Source: S012-113 sp965368405
Lineage (GTDB): Bacteria; Bacteroidota; Bacteroidia; Cytophagales; Cyclobacteriaceae
DNA length: 55,126 bases
Reading direction: 5' to 3'
Assembly: GCA_965368405.1 (NCBI GenBank)
Contig: CBDUMS010000010.1
Span: 1 to 55,126 of the forward strand
Part shown: one piece after another, positions 9,283 to 18,218 of the stretch
How the letters are laid out: each line of letters opens with the position of its first letter
How positions within the stretch are numbered: position 1 is the first letter of the stretch
Notes under the pieces: model-generated
The model's database searches: none
Told to the model about the DNA's origin: nothing
Seen by the model: the letters and a program-made list of their open reading frames with translations, nothing else
Made by a program: the position numbers and the translations under genes

Positions 9283-9350
9283 TTCCTATCGAGATAACAT
9301 TCTATAATCTGAAATTGAAGCATCAAATTATCAGGAAAGGTAAATATAAT

Positions 9351-10367
9351 TCACAACCGCTTATTCATCACCTTAAACCACAACGGTGGGATGGTTGAAA
9401 GCAGCATCATGCCAGGATAACCGGTAGGCATTTGCGGGTTATCAGGATGGGATTCCAGAATCTGATATTTCTTACTGGCTTTATAATGATGATCGGAGTG
9501 TCGCGACAACTCAAAAAGCATTGCCCTACCCAGTGGGTGGTCCGAATTCCATGAATGCCAGGGTTTCACGCGTTCGTACCGGCCTCTTTCATTCTGCTCT
9601 CTGCGTAAGCCATAATGCTCAATATAATTAACTGTTTCAAGCAAGAGGATTCCAATAATGGCTGCCCCTATAAAACATAATAATGCGGTGAGTCCTAAAA
9701 GAAAATAAATAACAAAGAGGAGGGAATATTGGATTACGGTATACTGAAATACGCGATTCTTCAGCAATGATTTTCTTGCATCCTTCTTAAGGATACGCTT
9801 ATCCTCGAGTTGCCAAGCTTCGAAATAACTACCAATCTGAGATCTAAACCAAAACACAAAAACAGATTCACCCTTCCTTGCCGTTGCCGGATCGTTGGGT
9901 GTTGCTACATTATAATGATGCCCTTGGTTATGATAGGGTATAAAGTGCATTTCTAAAGAGGTGAGAAGCATTATTTCCGCCAAGAGCCGCTCTCCTCGCT
10001 TACTTCTATGCCCAAGCTCATGTGCTATATTAATACCAAATACCCCGCACATAATGCCCATGGAAAACGTGTGGCCAATATACTCGATTGCTGTAAAAGT
10101 ACCGGTAGCCATATAATTCAAGAAGTATATTAGTACGGCTACTTGTACCGGAACGGCTAAATAGAGTATCCAATCGAAATATCTGCTTTTTCCTCGATCA
10201 ATGGTAATATCTAGGTTCGAATGATTGGGTTTGAGGAACATCTCAAGCAAAGGGACCAGACCAAAAAATATAAAGAGCGGGAGCAAGGAGAACACACCAC
10301 TTAATTGAAAAGAAACCAATACAGTTATTGGTATTAGGTAAACCAATAAATAAGCAGGTTTTTTCAT
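9351..10367 (-). CDS. alkB: AlkB-type alkane 1-monooxygenase (membrane di-iron)
   Basis: 338 residues with several membrane helices and the histidine boxes of membrane-bound di-iron hydroxylases: HELGHR (116-121), HNQGHH (146-151) and RHSDHH (289-294), plus the AlkB-specific NYIEHYGL (247-254). Spacing and the NYIEHYG motif favour alkane hydroxylase over fatty-acid desaturase. Expected reaction: terminal hydroxylation of medium-chain alkanes or other alkyl groups, with electrons from a rubredoxin and its reductase, neither of which is in this window. The length is somewhat shorter than Pseudomonas AlkB (about 400), as in many Bacteroidota members. Upstream stands the terminator of the BNR-protein gene, so this gene probably has its own promoter in 10368-10397. 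Confidence 0.9.
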   Translation of the reverse strand: MKKPAYLLVYLIPITVLVSFQLSGVFSLLPLFIFFGLVPLLEMFLKPNHSNLDITIDRGKSRYFDWILYLAVPVQVAVLIYFLNYMATGTFTAIEYIGHTFSMGIMCGVFGINIAHELGHRSKRGERLLAEIMLLTSLEMHFIPYHNQGHHYNVATPNDPATARKGESVFVFWFRSQIGSYFEAWQLEDKRILKKDARKSLLKNRVFQYTVIQYSLLFVIYFLLGLTALLCFIGAAIIGILLLETVNYIEHYGLRREQNERGRYERVKPWHSWNSDHPLGRAMLFELSRHSDHHYKASKKYQILESHPDNPQMPTGYPGMMLLSTIPPLWFKVMNKRL

Positions 10368-10397
10368 CTTCCTTGGAGGTTTCAGTTTAAAAATAAC

Positions 10398-10434
10398 AAA
10401 AAAATAGCCACTAGGTTATCTAATGGCTATTTTT
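10398..10434 (-). terminator. Strong terminator after the BNR-repeat gene
   Basis: AAAAATAGCCA (10400-10410) pairs perfectly with TGGCTATTTTT (10424-10434) around a 13-base loop. Read on the minus strand the stem runs into an uninterrupted T run, 19 bases after the stop of the BNR gene at 10453, and separates it from the alkB-like gene. Confidence 0.8.
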
Positions 10435-10452
10435 CTATGGTTTACTATTAAA

Positions 10453-13400
10453 TCAGTTAAGATTAAAACTATTTACCTCTTTAAAAGGACTTAGATCTAC
10501 ACCCTTAACTTCCTCCTGGTACTTAGACCATTTCTCTGCATAAAACGTATTAACAGACTCTAACCATGGCTTTAGTTTGCTCTTACCTTGTTCCAATAAT
10601 CGTTGTTCTGTCGGGCCCGGCTTTTGCAAGGAAGAGCCCGCATAACGACCTGCAGCGTAATAGTAAGAGAGTACTGTCGGGTTGGGATCTCGGACAATAC
10701 CCTGCTTGTCACTTTCAGCTCCAAATACTTTTGCCATTAAATCTTTGATCTCTTTAGTAATGGCTTTGGTTGATTTAGCAAGAGAGTCGTAAGCAGCCCC
10801 TTCACGATCCTTTAGTTTTTTACTAAGTTCCGTTGCGATTTTATTAGATTCACGAAGTTGTGCTACCGCATCTGAAGCTACTTTAAGATCTGCTTCAATA
10901 TTTTTCGCGTATGCATATTGAGCTTTTAGAATATCCATTGAAACATCAAGCCTTGGATCAAAGATAACATTAAGCGTGGTACTGTCTTTTACATCATCAA
11001 ACTGCATTACGATCTTATAGGAGCCAGGTAGAACCGTAACACCACCTGGTTCAGGTGCATTTTTCCGCGGCTCCCTTTTCGACGGACGAGCAATCCCTTT
11101 TTCATCCATATACCAGTACATGCGCTGTATTCCATCTTCTTTGTACTTGCGGGTCAAGCTTCTAATTAGTTCACCCTTATCATTATAAACTGATATAAAG
11201 ATGGTGTCATTTTTAGCAACTTCAGATTTATCATCTGTAACAGCTTTAGGTTCAACAGTTCCTTTCTTCTTCTTTTTCTTAGATATTGCAGCTGTTACTG
11301 TTTCCTTTTTAGCTTCTACATCGGCTCGATGAACAGAGTAGGATATCATCGCACCTCGGTTTCTATTCTCTCCTAGATAAATGGCATCTCCGGCAAATCT
11401 TGTTCCCGATGCCTGCTGATTTGCAGCCATATATGCATCTGGCGCAGGGTAAACTGTAATACTTTGCTCGAGTTTACTGATGCCTTTTGCGGCAAGCTCA
11501 CGCAAAGGTCGGATGTCGTCAAGTACCCACACAGAACGCCCAAAGGTGCCCATTACCAAATCATGCTCTCTTGGATGGATTGCAAGGTCCATTGTTGATA
11601 CCGAAGGATAACCATTCGTCCACTTGGTCCAGCTAGCCCCTTCGTTAATACTAACATATAACCCATGCTCCGTACCCAAGAAAAGTAATTTTTTCTCTAC
11701 AGGGTCTTGTGCCAAGGATAACGTGTAGCCAAAAGTAACTGGCTGGTTTAACAGTTGTTGCCAAGTTTGACCATAGTCTCGGGTACGATATAAATATGGT
11801 TTGAAATCAAAATTTCGATAATTATTAACGATTACATAGGCTTCACCAGCACTGAACTTAGATGCTCGTATTTGTGGTACCCATGCACCCGAAGGAAGTC
11901 CGGGAAGTTTAGCCGTTAAATTCGACCAATTCTGCCCACCATCTCTGGTTATATGAACTTGTCCATCATCGGTTCCTACCCAAAGTAGATTTTTTTCGAG
12001 TGGGCTTGGTTCTATGGCAAGTATGGTTGTATGATTCTCTGCTCCGGTGGCGTCCATGGTGAGCCCGCCACTTTCATGTTGCTTTTGCTTTTCTGGATCG
12101 TTGGTTGTAAGGTCAGGTGAAATGATTTCCCATGAATTGCCTTTGTTCGTACTCTTATGAACAAACTGGGAACCAAAATATATTGTGCCATTTTCAAATG
12201 GATCAAGTGCAATGGCTGAATTCCAGTTGAACCTCAAGCGTTGATCTGGGTCGGGATGAGTTGGTTTAATAAACTCCACATGACCGGTTTTAATGTCATA
12301 ATAACCAACATTGCCTTGTTGTGACATCCCATAACCTTTGGTGGCATCTTCCGGATCAGGCACCACGTCGAAACCATCGCCAAACATTACTTCTTGCCAG
12401 TATGAATTTCTTATTCCTCCCGACTTAAATACATAGGCTGGTCCAACCCATGAGCCATTATCTTGTAAGCCACCATAAACATTATACGGAACCTCATTAT
12501 CTACATTAATATGATAGAATTGAGCAACAGGTATATTTTCGGCAAATCGCCAGTTGGCGCCTCTATCACGGGTGATATTTAGTCCACCGTCATTTCCTTC
12601 AATTATAAAGTTTGGATCGGTAGGGTGGACCCAAAAGGCATGGTGGTCAGGATGGATTCCATTGGCGCTACCGTAGGAGCGGGCCCATTGTGTAAATGAT
12701 TTCCCTGCATCTTCGCTAATATTAATGTAGGTATAGACACTATACACTCTATTTTCATTTACAGGGTCCACAGCAAGATCGGAGTAATAAAATGGGCGGT
12801 TACCAATCTCATTTAGTTTGCTATTAACAAGTTTCCAAGAGTACCCACCATCATCAGACCTGTAAAAGCCATTCTTTTTAGCTTCTACAAGCGCATATAC
12901 TCGTTTCGGATTACTATTCGACATCGCAAGACCAATACGGCCTAAATCACCCTTAGGTAAACCATCATCTGCCGATATTTTTTTCCAATTAGCACCACCG
13001 TCTACGGTGATATATAATCCTGATCCAGGTCCACCCGATTTGAAGGTCCAAGGCCAACGTTTATGCTCCCACATAGCGGCAATAAGTTTATTAGGGTTTT
13101 TGGGGTCTACGATTAAATCGGCCAGACCAGTTTTATTGTCGACAAATAATATTTTATTCCAGCTATTACCACCATCTGTGGATTTATAAACGCCTCTTTC
13201 ACTATGTTCCCCCCAGGATGACCCAATAGCACCGACATAAATTGTATTCGAATTATCCTTATCTACAATAATGCGATGAATATTTCGGGTAGCTTGAAGG
13301 CCCATGAGCTTCCAGGTTCGTCCGGCATCTAGGCTTCTATAAAGGCCATAGCCACCAGTAACACTGTTTCTTGGGTTGCCTTCTCCTGTGCCTACCCATA

Positions 13401-13716
13401 TTACATCCGGGTTCTTCTGGTCGATTGCCACTGCACCAATTGACTGTACGGCTACACTATCGAAAATAGGTTGCCAATTAATTCCGCCGCTTTCAGATTT
13501 CCAAAGACCGCCTGAGGCGCTACCGGCATAAATAATCTGCGGGTTATCTAGTACCACATCAATGGTAGTGATTCTGCCGCTCATTCCGGCAGGCCCAATA
13601 TTTCTAGGCATCATGTTTTTAAATAATGACATATCAATTTCTTGTCCGAAAGAAACCGATGATGCAGCCAAAAGAACTAGGGCTGTTAAGAGTGTTTTAG
13701 ATAATTTGAAGAGCAT
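10453..13716 (-). CDS. Very large secreted BNR/Asp-box repeat protein (VPS10/sialidase-like propeller)
   Basis: 1087 residues with a signal peptide (cleavage near SVSFGQE, about residue 25). At least ten Asp-box motifs (S/T-x-D-G-G-x-x-W type) are visible, for example STDGGNSW, TVDGGANW, SDDGGYSW, TRDRGANW, TRDGGQNW, TRDYGQTW and NEGASWTKW, so residues about 40-740 should form one or two beta-propellers like those of sortilin/VPS10 and BNR glycosyl hydrolases. A lysine-rich linker (about 800-820) leads to a beta-rich domain (MYWYMDEKG, GVTVLPGSYKI) and a helical C-terminal region (about 940-1080). No sialidase arginine triad or catalytic residues could be picked out, so enzyme activity is not claimed; an extracellular or periplasmic binding or hydrolytic role is likely. 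Confidence 0.82.
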   Translation of the reverse strand: MLFKLSKTLLTALVLLAASSVSFGQEIDMSLFKNMMPRNIGPAGMSGRITTIDVVLDNPQIIYAGSASGGLWKSESGGINWQPIFDSVAVQSIGAVAIDQKNPDVIWVGTGEGNPRNSVTGGYGLYRSLDAGRTWKLMGLQATRNIHRIIVDKDNSNTIYVGAIGSSWGEHSERGVYKSTDGGNSWNKILFVDNKTGLADLIVDPKNPNKLIAAMWEHKRWPWTFKSGGPGSGLYITVDGGANWKKISADDGLPKGDLGRIGLAMSNSNPKRVYALVEAKKNGFYRSDDGGYSWKLVNSKLNEIGNRPFYYSDLAVDPVNENRVYSVYTYINISEDAGKSFTQWARSYGSANGIHPDHHAFWVHPTDPNFIIEGNDGGLNITRDRGANWRFAENIPVAQFYHINVDNEVPYNVYGGLQDNGSWVGPAYVFKSGGIRNSYWQEVMFGDGFDVVPDPEDATKGYGMSQQGNVGYYDIKTGHVEFIKPTHPDPDQRLRFNWNSAIALDPFENGTIYFGSQFVHKSTNKGNSWEIISPDLTTNDPEKQKQHESGGLTMDATGAENHTTILAIEPSPLEKNLLWVGTDDGQVHITRDGGQNWSNLTAKLPGLPSGAWVPQIRASKFSAGEAYVIVNNYRNFDFKPYLYRTRDYGQTWQQLLNQPVTFGYTLSLAQDPVEKKLLFLGTEHGLYVSINEGASWTKWTNGYPSVSTMDLAIHPREHDLVMGTFGRSVWVLDDIRPLRELAAKGISKLEQSITVYPAPDAYMAANQQASGTRFAGDAIYLGENRNRGAMISYSVHRADVEAKKETVTAAISKKKKKKGTVEPKAVTDDKSEVAKNDTIFISVYNDKGELIRSLTRKYKEDGIQRMYWYMDEKGIARPSKREPRKNAPEPGGVTVLPGSYKIVMQFDDVKDSTTLNVIFDPRLDVSMDILKAQYAYAKNIEADLKVASDAVAQLRESNKIATELSKKLKDREGAAYDSLAKSTKAITKEIKDLMAKVFGAESDKQGIVRDPNPTVLSYYYAAGRYAGSSLQKPGPTEQRLLEQGKSKLKPWLESVNTFYAEKWSKYQEEVKGVDLSPFKEVNSFNLN

Positions 13717-13738
13717 AGTGTATGTATTAATTAGATCT

Positions 13739-13746
13739 CAAAACTA
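13739..13746 (-). promoter_or_regulatory. -7 box for the BNR-repeat gene
   Basis: On the minus strand TAGTTTTG is a perfect TAnnTTTG, 22 bases before the ATG at 13716. I find no TTTG at the usual -33 distance, so the call rests on the -7 element and position. Confidence 0.45.
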
Positions 13747-13809
13747 ATACAGCATGCCCTGATTAAGACGCCCTTTTATATGTGTGGTAACCTTTGCTCT
13801 TTTAGTCTG

Positions 13810-15189
13810 CTAGAAGAAGGTGATACCGAAATACATATCTAAAACAGTGATGATAAAAATTACAAAAAGAAGCACTGGGGCGAGATAGGATATAATAAAA
13901 TCGATATACTTTTTGATGAAGGAATCATTATATCCAGGAAACCCAATGGCTACTTCCTTATGAAAGTTCTTCTTCTTCCAGACATATGCTGCCATAATTA
14001 CCACGGTAAACCCACCAATAGGCATAATGGTATTCGATGCAATATCGCCAACGAAAGTCATGAAATCGGTTGGTGTTTCCGAATTAAAATAGGTGATGAA
14101 GTTGGTAAAGAACGAAGAGGCGCCACTTGATAAAAGTGATGGAATGCCGATAAGAAAAATAATTGACGAAACCAGCCAAACGGCGGTTTTACGTTTAATC
14201 TTAAATTCATCTACGGTATAAGCCACAGGGATTTCAAGTATAGAAACCGTTGATGTTAAAGCTGCAAAGGATAGTAGCAAGAAAAATGTACACCCAATTA
14301 GAACACCTAGATTTGGACCTAAGGTCTGAAATATTCCCGGTAATGTTACGAAAATCAGGCCTGGTCCGCCAGAAGGCTCGAGATTCTGATAAAAAACAAA
14401 TGGAAACATCATGAGGCCAGCGAGTAGAGCTACACCTACATCAGCAAGAGTGATAAATGCAGCTGATGTAACGATATTCTCCTTCTTGCTTAAATAACTA
14501 CCATATGTAAGCAAACCACCAACTCCAAGTGATAAAGAGAAGAAGGCTTGTCCCATAGCTCCATAAACCACCTTCGGTGTGATGGCCGAAAAGTCTGGGA
14601 GCATATAGAATTTTAACCCTTCCATCGCATTCGGTAAGGTTAGGGCATAAATCACCAGAAATACCATCATTACAATAAGGGTAGGCATCAGTATTTTTGA
14701 TGTTTTTTCTATGCCTGCGGAAATTCCATGAGATACAATATAGGCGGTAGTAATCATGAAGAAAAGGGCATAGCTACCAACTTTTAGAATGTCTTTGGTA
14801 AAGACTCCGAAGTTTTTACCAATTTCAAAACGGCCCATGGCAATTTCAATAAAATAGCCGAATGTCCAACCTGCTACAATATTATAGAACGACAAGATGA
14901 GTACGCCGGCAATTACACCTAAAAACCCAACTCGGCCCCATCCTTTTGAACCGAGCTTGCTGTAGGCTCCAACAATATTTTTTTGAGTGCTTCTACCCAT
15001 CGCTATTTCAGCGACCATAACAGGAAAGCAGAGTACAAAAGCAAAGAATAGATAAATAGCAACGAATGCGGCCCCACCACCTTGGCCAACCTCAAATGGA
15101 AACATCCAAATATTACCCAAGCCCACAGCAGAACCTGCTGCGGCAGCTATAAACCCAATCCGACTTGAAAATGCCCCTCTTGCTGCCAT
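13810..15189 (-). CDS. Neurotransmitter:sodium symporter (NSS/SNF) family transporter
   Basis: 459 residues, about 11-12 hydrophobic helices. The N terminus carries the hallmark NSS sodium/substrate site, SRIGFIAAAAGSAVGLGNIW followed by MFPF, and residues around GQAFFSLSLGVGGLLTYGSY match helix 6 of LeuT-like proteins (unwound centre with SLGVG). Expected role: sodium-coupled uptake of an amino acid or similar small molecule across the inner membrane. It is separated from the antiporter gene upstream by 117 bases that contain a perfect palindrome, and from the BNR gene downstream by 93 bases. Ion-coupling fits the neighbouring sodium/proton antiporter, but that link is inference. Confidence 0.93.
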   Translation of the reverse strand: MAARGAFSSRIGFIAAAAGSAVGLGNIWMFPFEVGQGGGAAFVAIYLFFAFVLCFPVMVAEIAMGRSTQKNIVGAYSKLGSKGWGRVGFLGVIAGVLILSFYNIVAGWTFGYFIEIAMGRFEIGKNFGVFTKDILKVGSYALFFMITTAYIVSHGISAGIEKTSKILMPTLIVMMVFLVIYALTLPNAMEGLKFYMLPDFSAITPKVVYGAMGQAFFSLSLGVGGLLTYGSYLSKKENIVTSAAFITLADVGVALLAGLMMFPFVFYQNLEPSGGPGLIFVTLPGIFQTLGPNLGVLIGCTFFLLLSFAALTSTVSILEIPVAYTVDEFKIKRKTAVWLVSSIIFLIGIPSLLSSGASSFFTNFITYFNSETPTDFMTFVGDIASNTIMPIGGFTVVIMAAYVWKKKNFHKEVAIGFPGYNDSFIKKYIDFIISYLAPVLLFVIFIITVLDMYFGITFF

Positions 15190-15258
15190 AAAATCTATGC
15201 GTTGTTTTTTAGGATGCCCAAAATATGGACAATATATGACTATTCAAAAGAGAATTAA

Positions 15259-15286
15259 TCAGGTGGTAAGAATTCTTACCACCTGA
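15259..15286. repeat. Perfect 28-base palindrome between two transporter genes
   Basis: TCAGGTGGTAAGAA is followed directly by its exact reverse complement, with no spacer. It lies 20 bases past the stop of the antiporter gene (minus strand) and 69 bases before the start of the NSS transporter gene. As RNA it would fold into a very stable hairpin at the antiporter 3' end, but no T run follows on either strand. It may therefore be a 3'-end stabiliser or terminator, or a site for a dimeric DNA-binding protein controlling the NSS gene. Confidence 0.7.
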
Positions 15287-15306
15287 CCACTGAATAAGTG
15301 ATTTGA

Positions 15307-16614
15307 TTAATGGGTTTCTTCCTGTTCTTCTTTTGGTAGGTTACCAGCGGCTTTTTGGAAAAGAGTTTTAACGGTTAATCCTTGAACTACGATTGAGAAA
15401 AGCACAACGCAATAGGTCATTACCGTAATAAGGTCAACTGTTGTGTCGATCATGGTACCATTTTTAACATTCTGATATAAAGAAAGAGCCAGCGCTACGG
15501 AGATTCCACCACGAAGCCCACTCCATGTTAGGATTCTTACCGTATATTTTGGCACCTTGGCCTTTAATCGATAAAAACTCACTGGAATTCCAACACCAAG
15601 AAAGCGAGCAGTTAGTACAACTACAATAGCAAGAACAGCAGCCAGGATATAGTCGATTTTCCATTGGATTACGATGATTTGCATACCGATAAGAATAAAG
15701 AGTATTGCGTTCATGGCCTCATCCATTAGATGCCAGAATTTGTAAACATATTCACCTGCAGCCTCCGATAGTTCACTACTTCTACCTTGGTTTCCAACAA
15801 ATAGACCCATTACAACCATGGCCAAAGGACCTGAAAAATGCAGGTAAGATGCGATGCTTGCGCCACCTAATACCATAGATAAAGTCACTAATACTTCGAT
15901 CTCAGTATGCTCATTATCTATTAACTGAAGAAGTTTTAAGCCTAGATATCCGAAGAGCGCTCCAAGACCTACGCCACCAAGCACTTCCTGACCGAATAAT
16001 AAGGCTACTCCGCCGGCGCTGGTAGCGCCATGTTCAGAAGGTACAATTAAGCTTAGAATTGTTAAGAAAACAACTACACCGATACCATCATTAAAAAGAG
16101 ATTCACCACCTATTTGTGATTCTAAGTTTTTAGAAACATGCGACTTTTTAATCATCGCCAATACAGCGATAGGGTCTGTAGGGGAGATTAATGCCCCAAA
16201 CAACATACAATACATATAGCTTATATGTAAATCTCCTGTAACAAAAGGTAGTATGTAGAACATAGCAGTGCCTACAACAAAAGTTGATATAACTACACCA
16301 ACCGTGGCCAGAATAAGAATCATCCATTTCTCCTCACCGAGTTTTGCCAAATTCATCTCAAGGGCTCCCGCAAAGAGTAAGAAACTAAGCATGACCTGAA
16401 ATAGCACTTCGGAGAAGTCGTATTTGGTCATCAGGCTGGTAGCCATATCTTTTAAGGTACTAAAGATTACTTCTCCAAAGATGATAAACAACGATAAGGA
16501 CAAGGCCATTATCATCAAGCCAATAGTAGAAGGAAGCTTTAAAAATTTTACGTTCATTAACAGAAAAAAGGCTGCCAGAACGATAAGAATGGTTATAAAA
16601 TCAAGTACATCCAT
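15307..16614 (-). CDS. Cation/proton antiporter, CPA1 (NhaP-type)
   Basis: 435 residues, about 12-13 membrane helices, very hydrophobic throughout. The CPA1 ion-binding signature is seen as GGESLFNDGIGVVVFL (Asn-Asp in helix 5), preceded by GALISPTDPIAVLAMIK (helix 4) and followed by the TWSGLRGGISVALALSL motif near residue 370. It should exchange external protons for cytoplasmic sodium or potassium, helping pH and salt balance. There is no long C-terminal cytoplasmic regulatory domain (it ends about 15 residues after the last helix), unlike many NhaP proteins. The gene is divergent from the operon starting at 16774; the 159-base region between them should hold promoters for both. Confidence 0.92.
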   Translation of the reverse strand: MDVLDFITILIVLAAFFLLMNVKFLKLPSTIGLMIMALSLSLFIIFGEVIFSTLKDMATSLMTKYDFSEVLFQVMLSFLLFAGALEMNLAKLGEEKWMILILATVGVVISTFVVGTAMFYILPFVTGDLHISYMYCMLFGALISPTDPIAVLAMIKKSHVSKNLESQIGGESLFNDGIGVVVFLTILSLIVPSEHGATSAGGVALLFGQEVLGGVGLGALFGYLGLKLLQLIDNEHTEIEVLVTLSMVLGGASIASYLHFSGPLAMVVMGLFVGNQGRSSELSEAAGEYVYKFWHLMDEAMNAILFILIGMQIIVIQWKIDYILAAVLAIVVVLTARFLGVGIPVSFYRLKAKVPKYTVRILTWSGLRGGISVALALSLYQNVKNGTMIDTTVDLITVMTYCVVLFSIVVQGLTVKTLFQKAAGNLPKEEQEETH

Positions 16615-16752
16615 AGTTAAGTTTTTGGTTTAGGAATTGTAAGATAAACAATCTCGTGATAAAGATAAAATCTCAATTCAAAATCAAACAAATTAAACGA
16701 AATAAAGATTTAATTTTAATATTCGAACCACACTTCAAAGATCTAAATCACT

Positions 16753-16760
16753 TAAATTTG
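16753..16760 (+). promoter_or_regulatory. -7 box for the amino-acid-modification operon
   Basis: TAAATTTG is a perfect TAnnTTTG and lies only 13 bases before the ATG at 16774, so transcription would start a few bases from the start codon, giving an almost leaderless message. No clear TTTG -33 element was found upstream. Confidence 0.45.
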
Positions 16761-16773
16761 TCTGTATAAGATT

Positions 16774-18201
16774 ATGCTAGAAGAAAGAAAACTAACAGTT
16801 AAGGAAAAGGCATTAAGAATTAATCTCGATCGTTCCCTTTATGGATCTTTTGCCGAGATTGGTGCTGGCCAGGAGGTTGCTGCCAACTTTTTCAAGGCAG
16901 GCGGTGCGTCTGGAACCATAGCCAAGACAATGTCGGCATATGACATGACATTTAGTGATGCCATTTATGGTAAGGTGGGCAGGTATGTATGCGAGGAAAG
17001 ACTATTACGTATGCTCGATCGAGAGTATAATCTGCTGGAAACAAGATTGCGTGAACGAGAGAGTTCTACTGCTTTTTTTGCCTTTGCAAATACCGTAGAA
17101 ACGATAAATTTTGAGCGAACCAATCGTGGCCATGGCTGGATTGGTTTCCGATTTCAATTACGGCCAGAGTCTGCGTACAATCAATGTGTTATCCATGTTA
17201 TTCTTAAAGATCGCGATCCGCAATGGCAGCAGGAAGTAATTGGCATAATTGGGGTTAACCTTATGTACGGCTGTATTTATTTCAATGACCCTGAAGACAT
17301 TTTAACTTCATTGGTCGACAATATGTGGAAGGGCCGAGTCGAGGTTGATATGTTCAGGCTGGAAGGCCCGGATTTCGCTCATGTCGATAATCGCTTAATG
17401 AGTTTGAAGTTGGTTAAAAATGGGATGACTCATCTTGCTATGTTTAGCAATACGGGAGATGTTTTACAACCAACGGAAGCCCTGTATAAGAAGAATGCTA
17501 TTATTCTAAGAGGTAGATTTAGGCCTGTTACCCATGTAAATGTAGACATGCTCTTTGCGGGATTAAAAATGTTCAAGAAGGACCCCGATGTTCATAAAGA
17601 AAACATCGTTGTTCTTACGGAGCTCACATTAAGCGATTTGCAAGGCGATGGAATAATTGATGAACAGGATTTTCTCCACAGGGTAGATCTACTATGTTCT
17701 CTTGGCCAAAATGTGATGATTTCGAACTATACCGAGTATTATCGTTTGGTACGTCATCTTACGAGACTTAACAACGATCATAAGATTGCTTTGATCTTAG
17801 GATTAAATAACCTTCAGAGTGTTTTTGAAGAAAAGTATTACCAGCACCTAAAAGGAGGCATTCTTGAGGCATTTGGTATACTCTTTGGTCGAAACGTGAA
17901 GTTTTATGTTTACCCAACACTCAAAGAGGGCTCAGACGAAGTAGTAGGACTCAATAATTTCAAATTGCCTGAGCATCAACGTAGCTTGCTTAATTATTTG
18001 GTGGCAAATGATAAACTCGAAGCTGTAGAAAATGTTGAGGCGCACAACCTGCACATTATTTCCAATAATGTGTTGGATATGATACATAACTGCCAGTCTG
18101 GTTGGGAAAAAATGGTGCCGCATAAAGTAGCATCTGAAATCAAAGAGAAAGGCCTATTTAATTATCGCGAGGTAGGTTCTGAACCTATTGAAAAGAAATA
18201 A
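16774..18201 (+). CDS. Conserved protein of unknown function, first gene of racemase operon
   Basis: 475 residues, soluble, no signal peptide or membrane helix. From memory it belongs to a conserved family of about 480 residues found in Bacteroidota and cyanobacteria, marked by AEIGAGQEVA (27-36) and TIAKTMSAYDMTFSDAIYG (48-66). Database labels I recall for this family (such as nicotinate-nucleotide adenylyltransferase) do not fit: there is no HxGH nucleotidyltransferase motif. The middle (about 250-400) alternates helices and strands with NIVVLTELTLSDLQGDGIID. It is followed after 8 bases by the start of the racemase gene (17 to its ATG), so it shares its transcript with the racemase, amidohydrolase and acyltransferase. 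Its role is unknown; the operon suggests a link to amino acid derivative turnover. Confidence 0.8.
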   Translation: MLEERKLTVKEKALRINLDRSLYGSFAEIGAGQEVAANFFKAGGASGTIAKTMSAYDMTFSDAIYGKVGRYVCEERLLRMLDREYNLLETRLRERESSTAFFAFANTVETINFERTNRGHGWIGFRFQLRPESAYNQCVIHVILKDRDPQWQQEVIGIIGVNLMYGCIYFNDPEDILTSLVDNMWKGRVEVDMFRLEGPDFAHVDNRLMSLKLVKNGMTHLAMFSNTGDVLQPTEALYKKNAIILRGRFRPVTHVNVDMLFAGLKMFKKDPDVHKENIVVLTELTLSDLQGDGIIDEQDFLHRVDLLCSLGQNVMISNYTEYYRLVRHLTRLNNDHKIALILGLNNLQSVFEEKYYQHLKGGILEAFGILFGRNVKFYVYPTLKEGSDEVVGLNNFKLPEHQRSLLNYLVANDKLEAVENVEAHNLHIISNNVLDMIHNCQSGWEKMVPHKVASEIKEKGLFNYREVGSEPIEKK

Positions 18202-18218
18202 ACTGTATTGTGGATAAA

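Noticed and set aside
16774..18201. Nicotinate-nucleotide adenylyltransferase label for the first gene of the racemase operon
   Set aside because: No HxGH nucleotidyltransferase motif or other support in the sequence.
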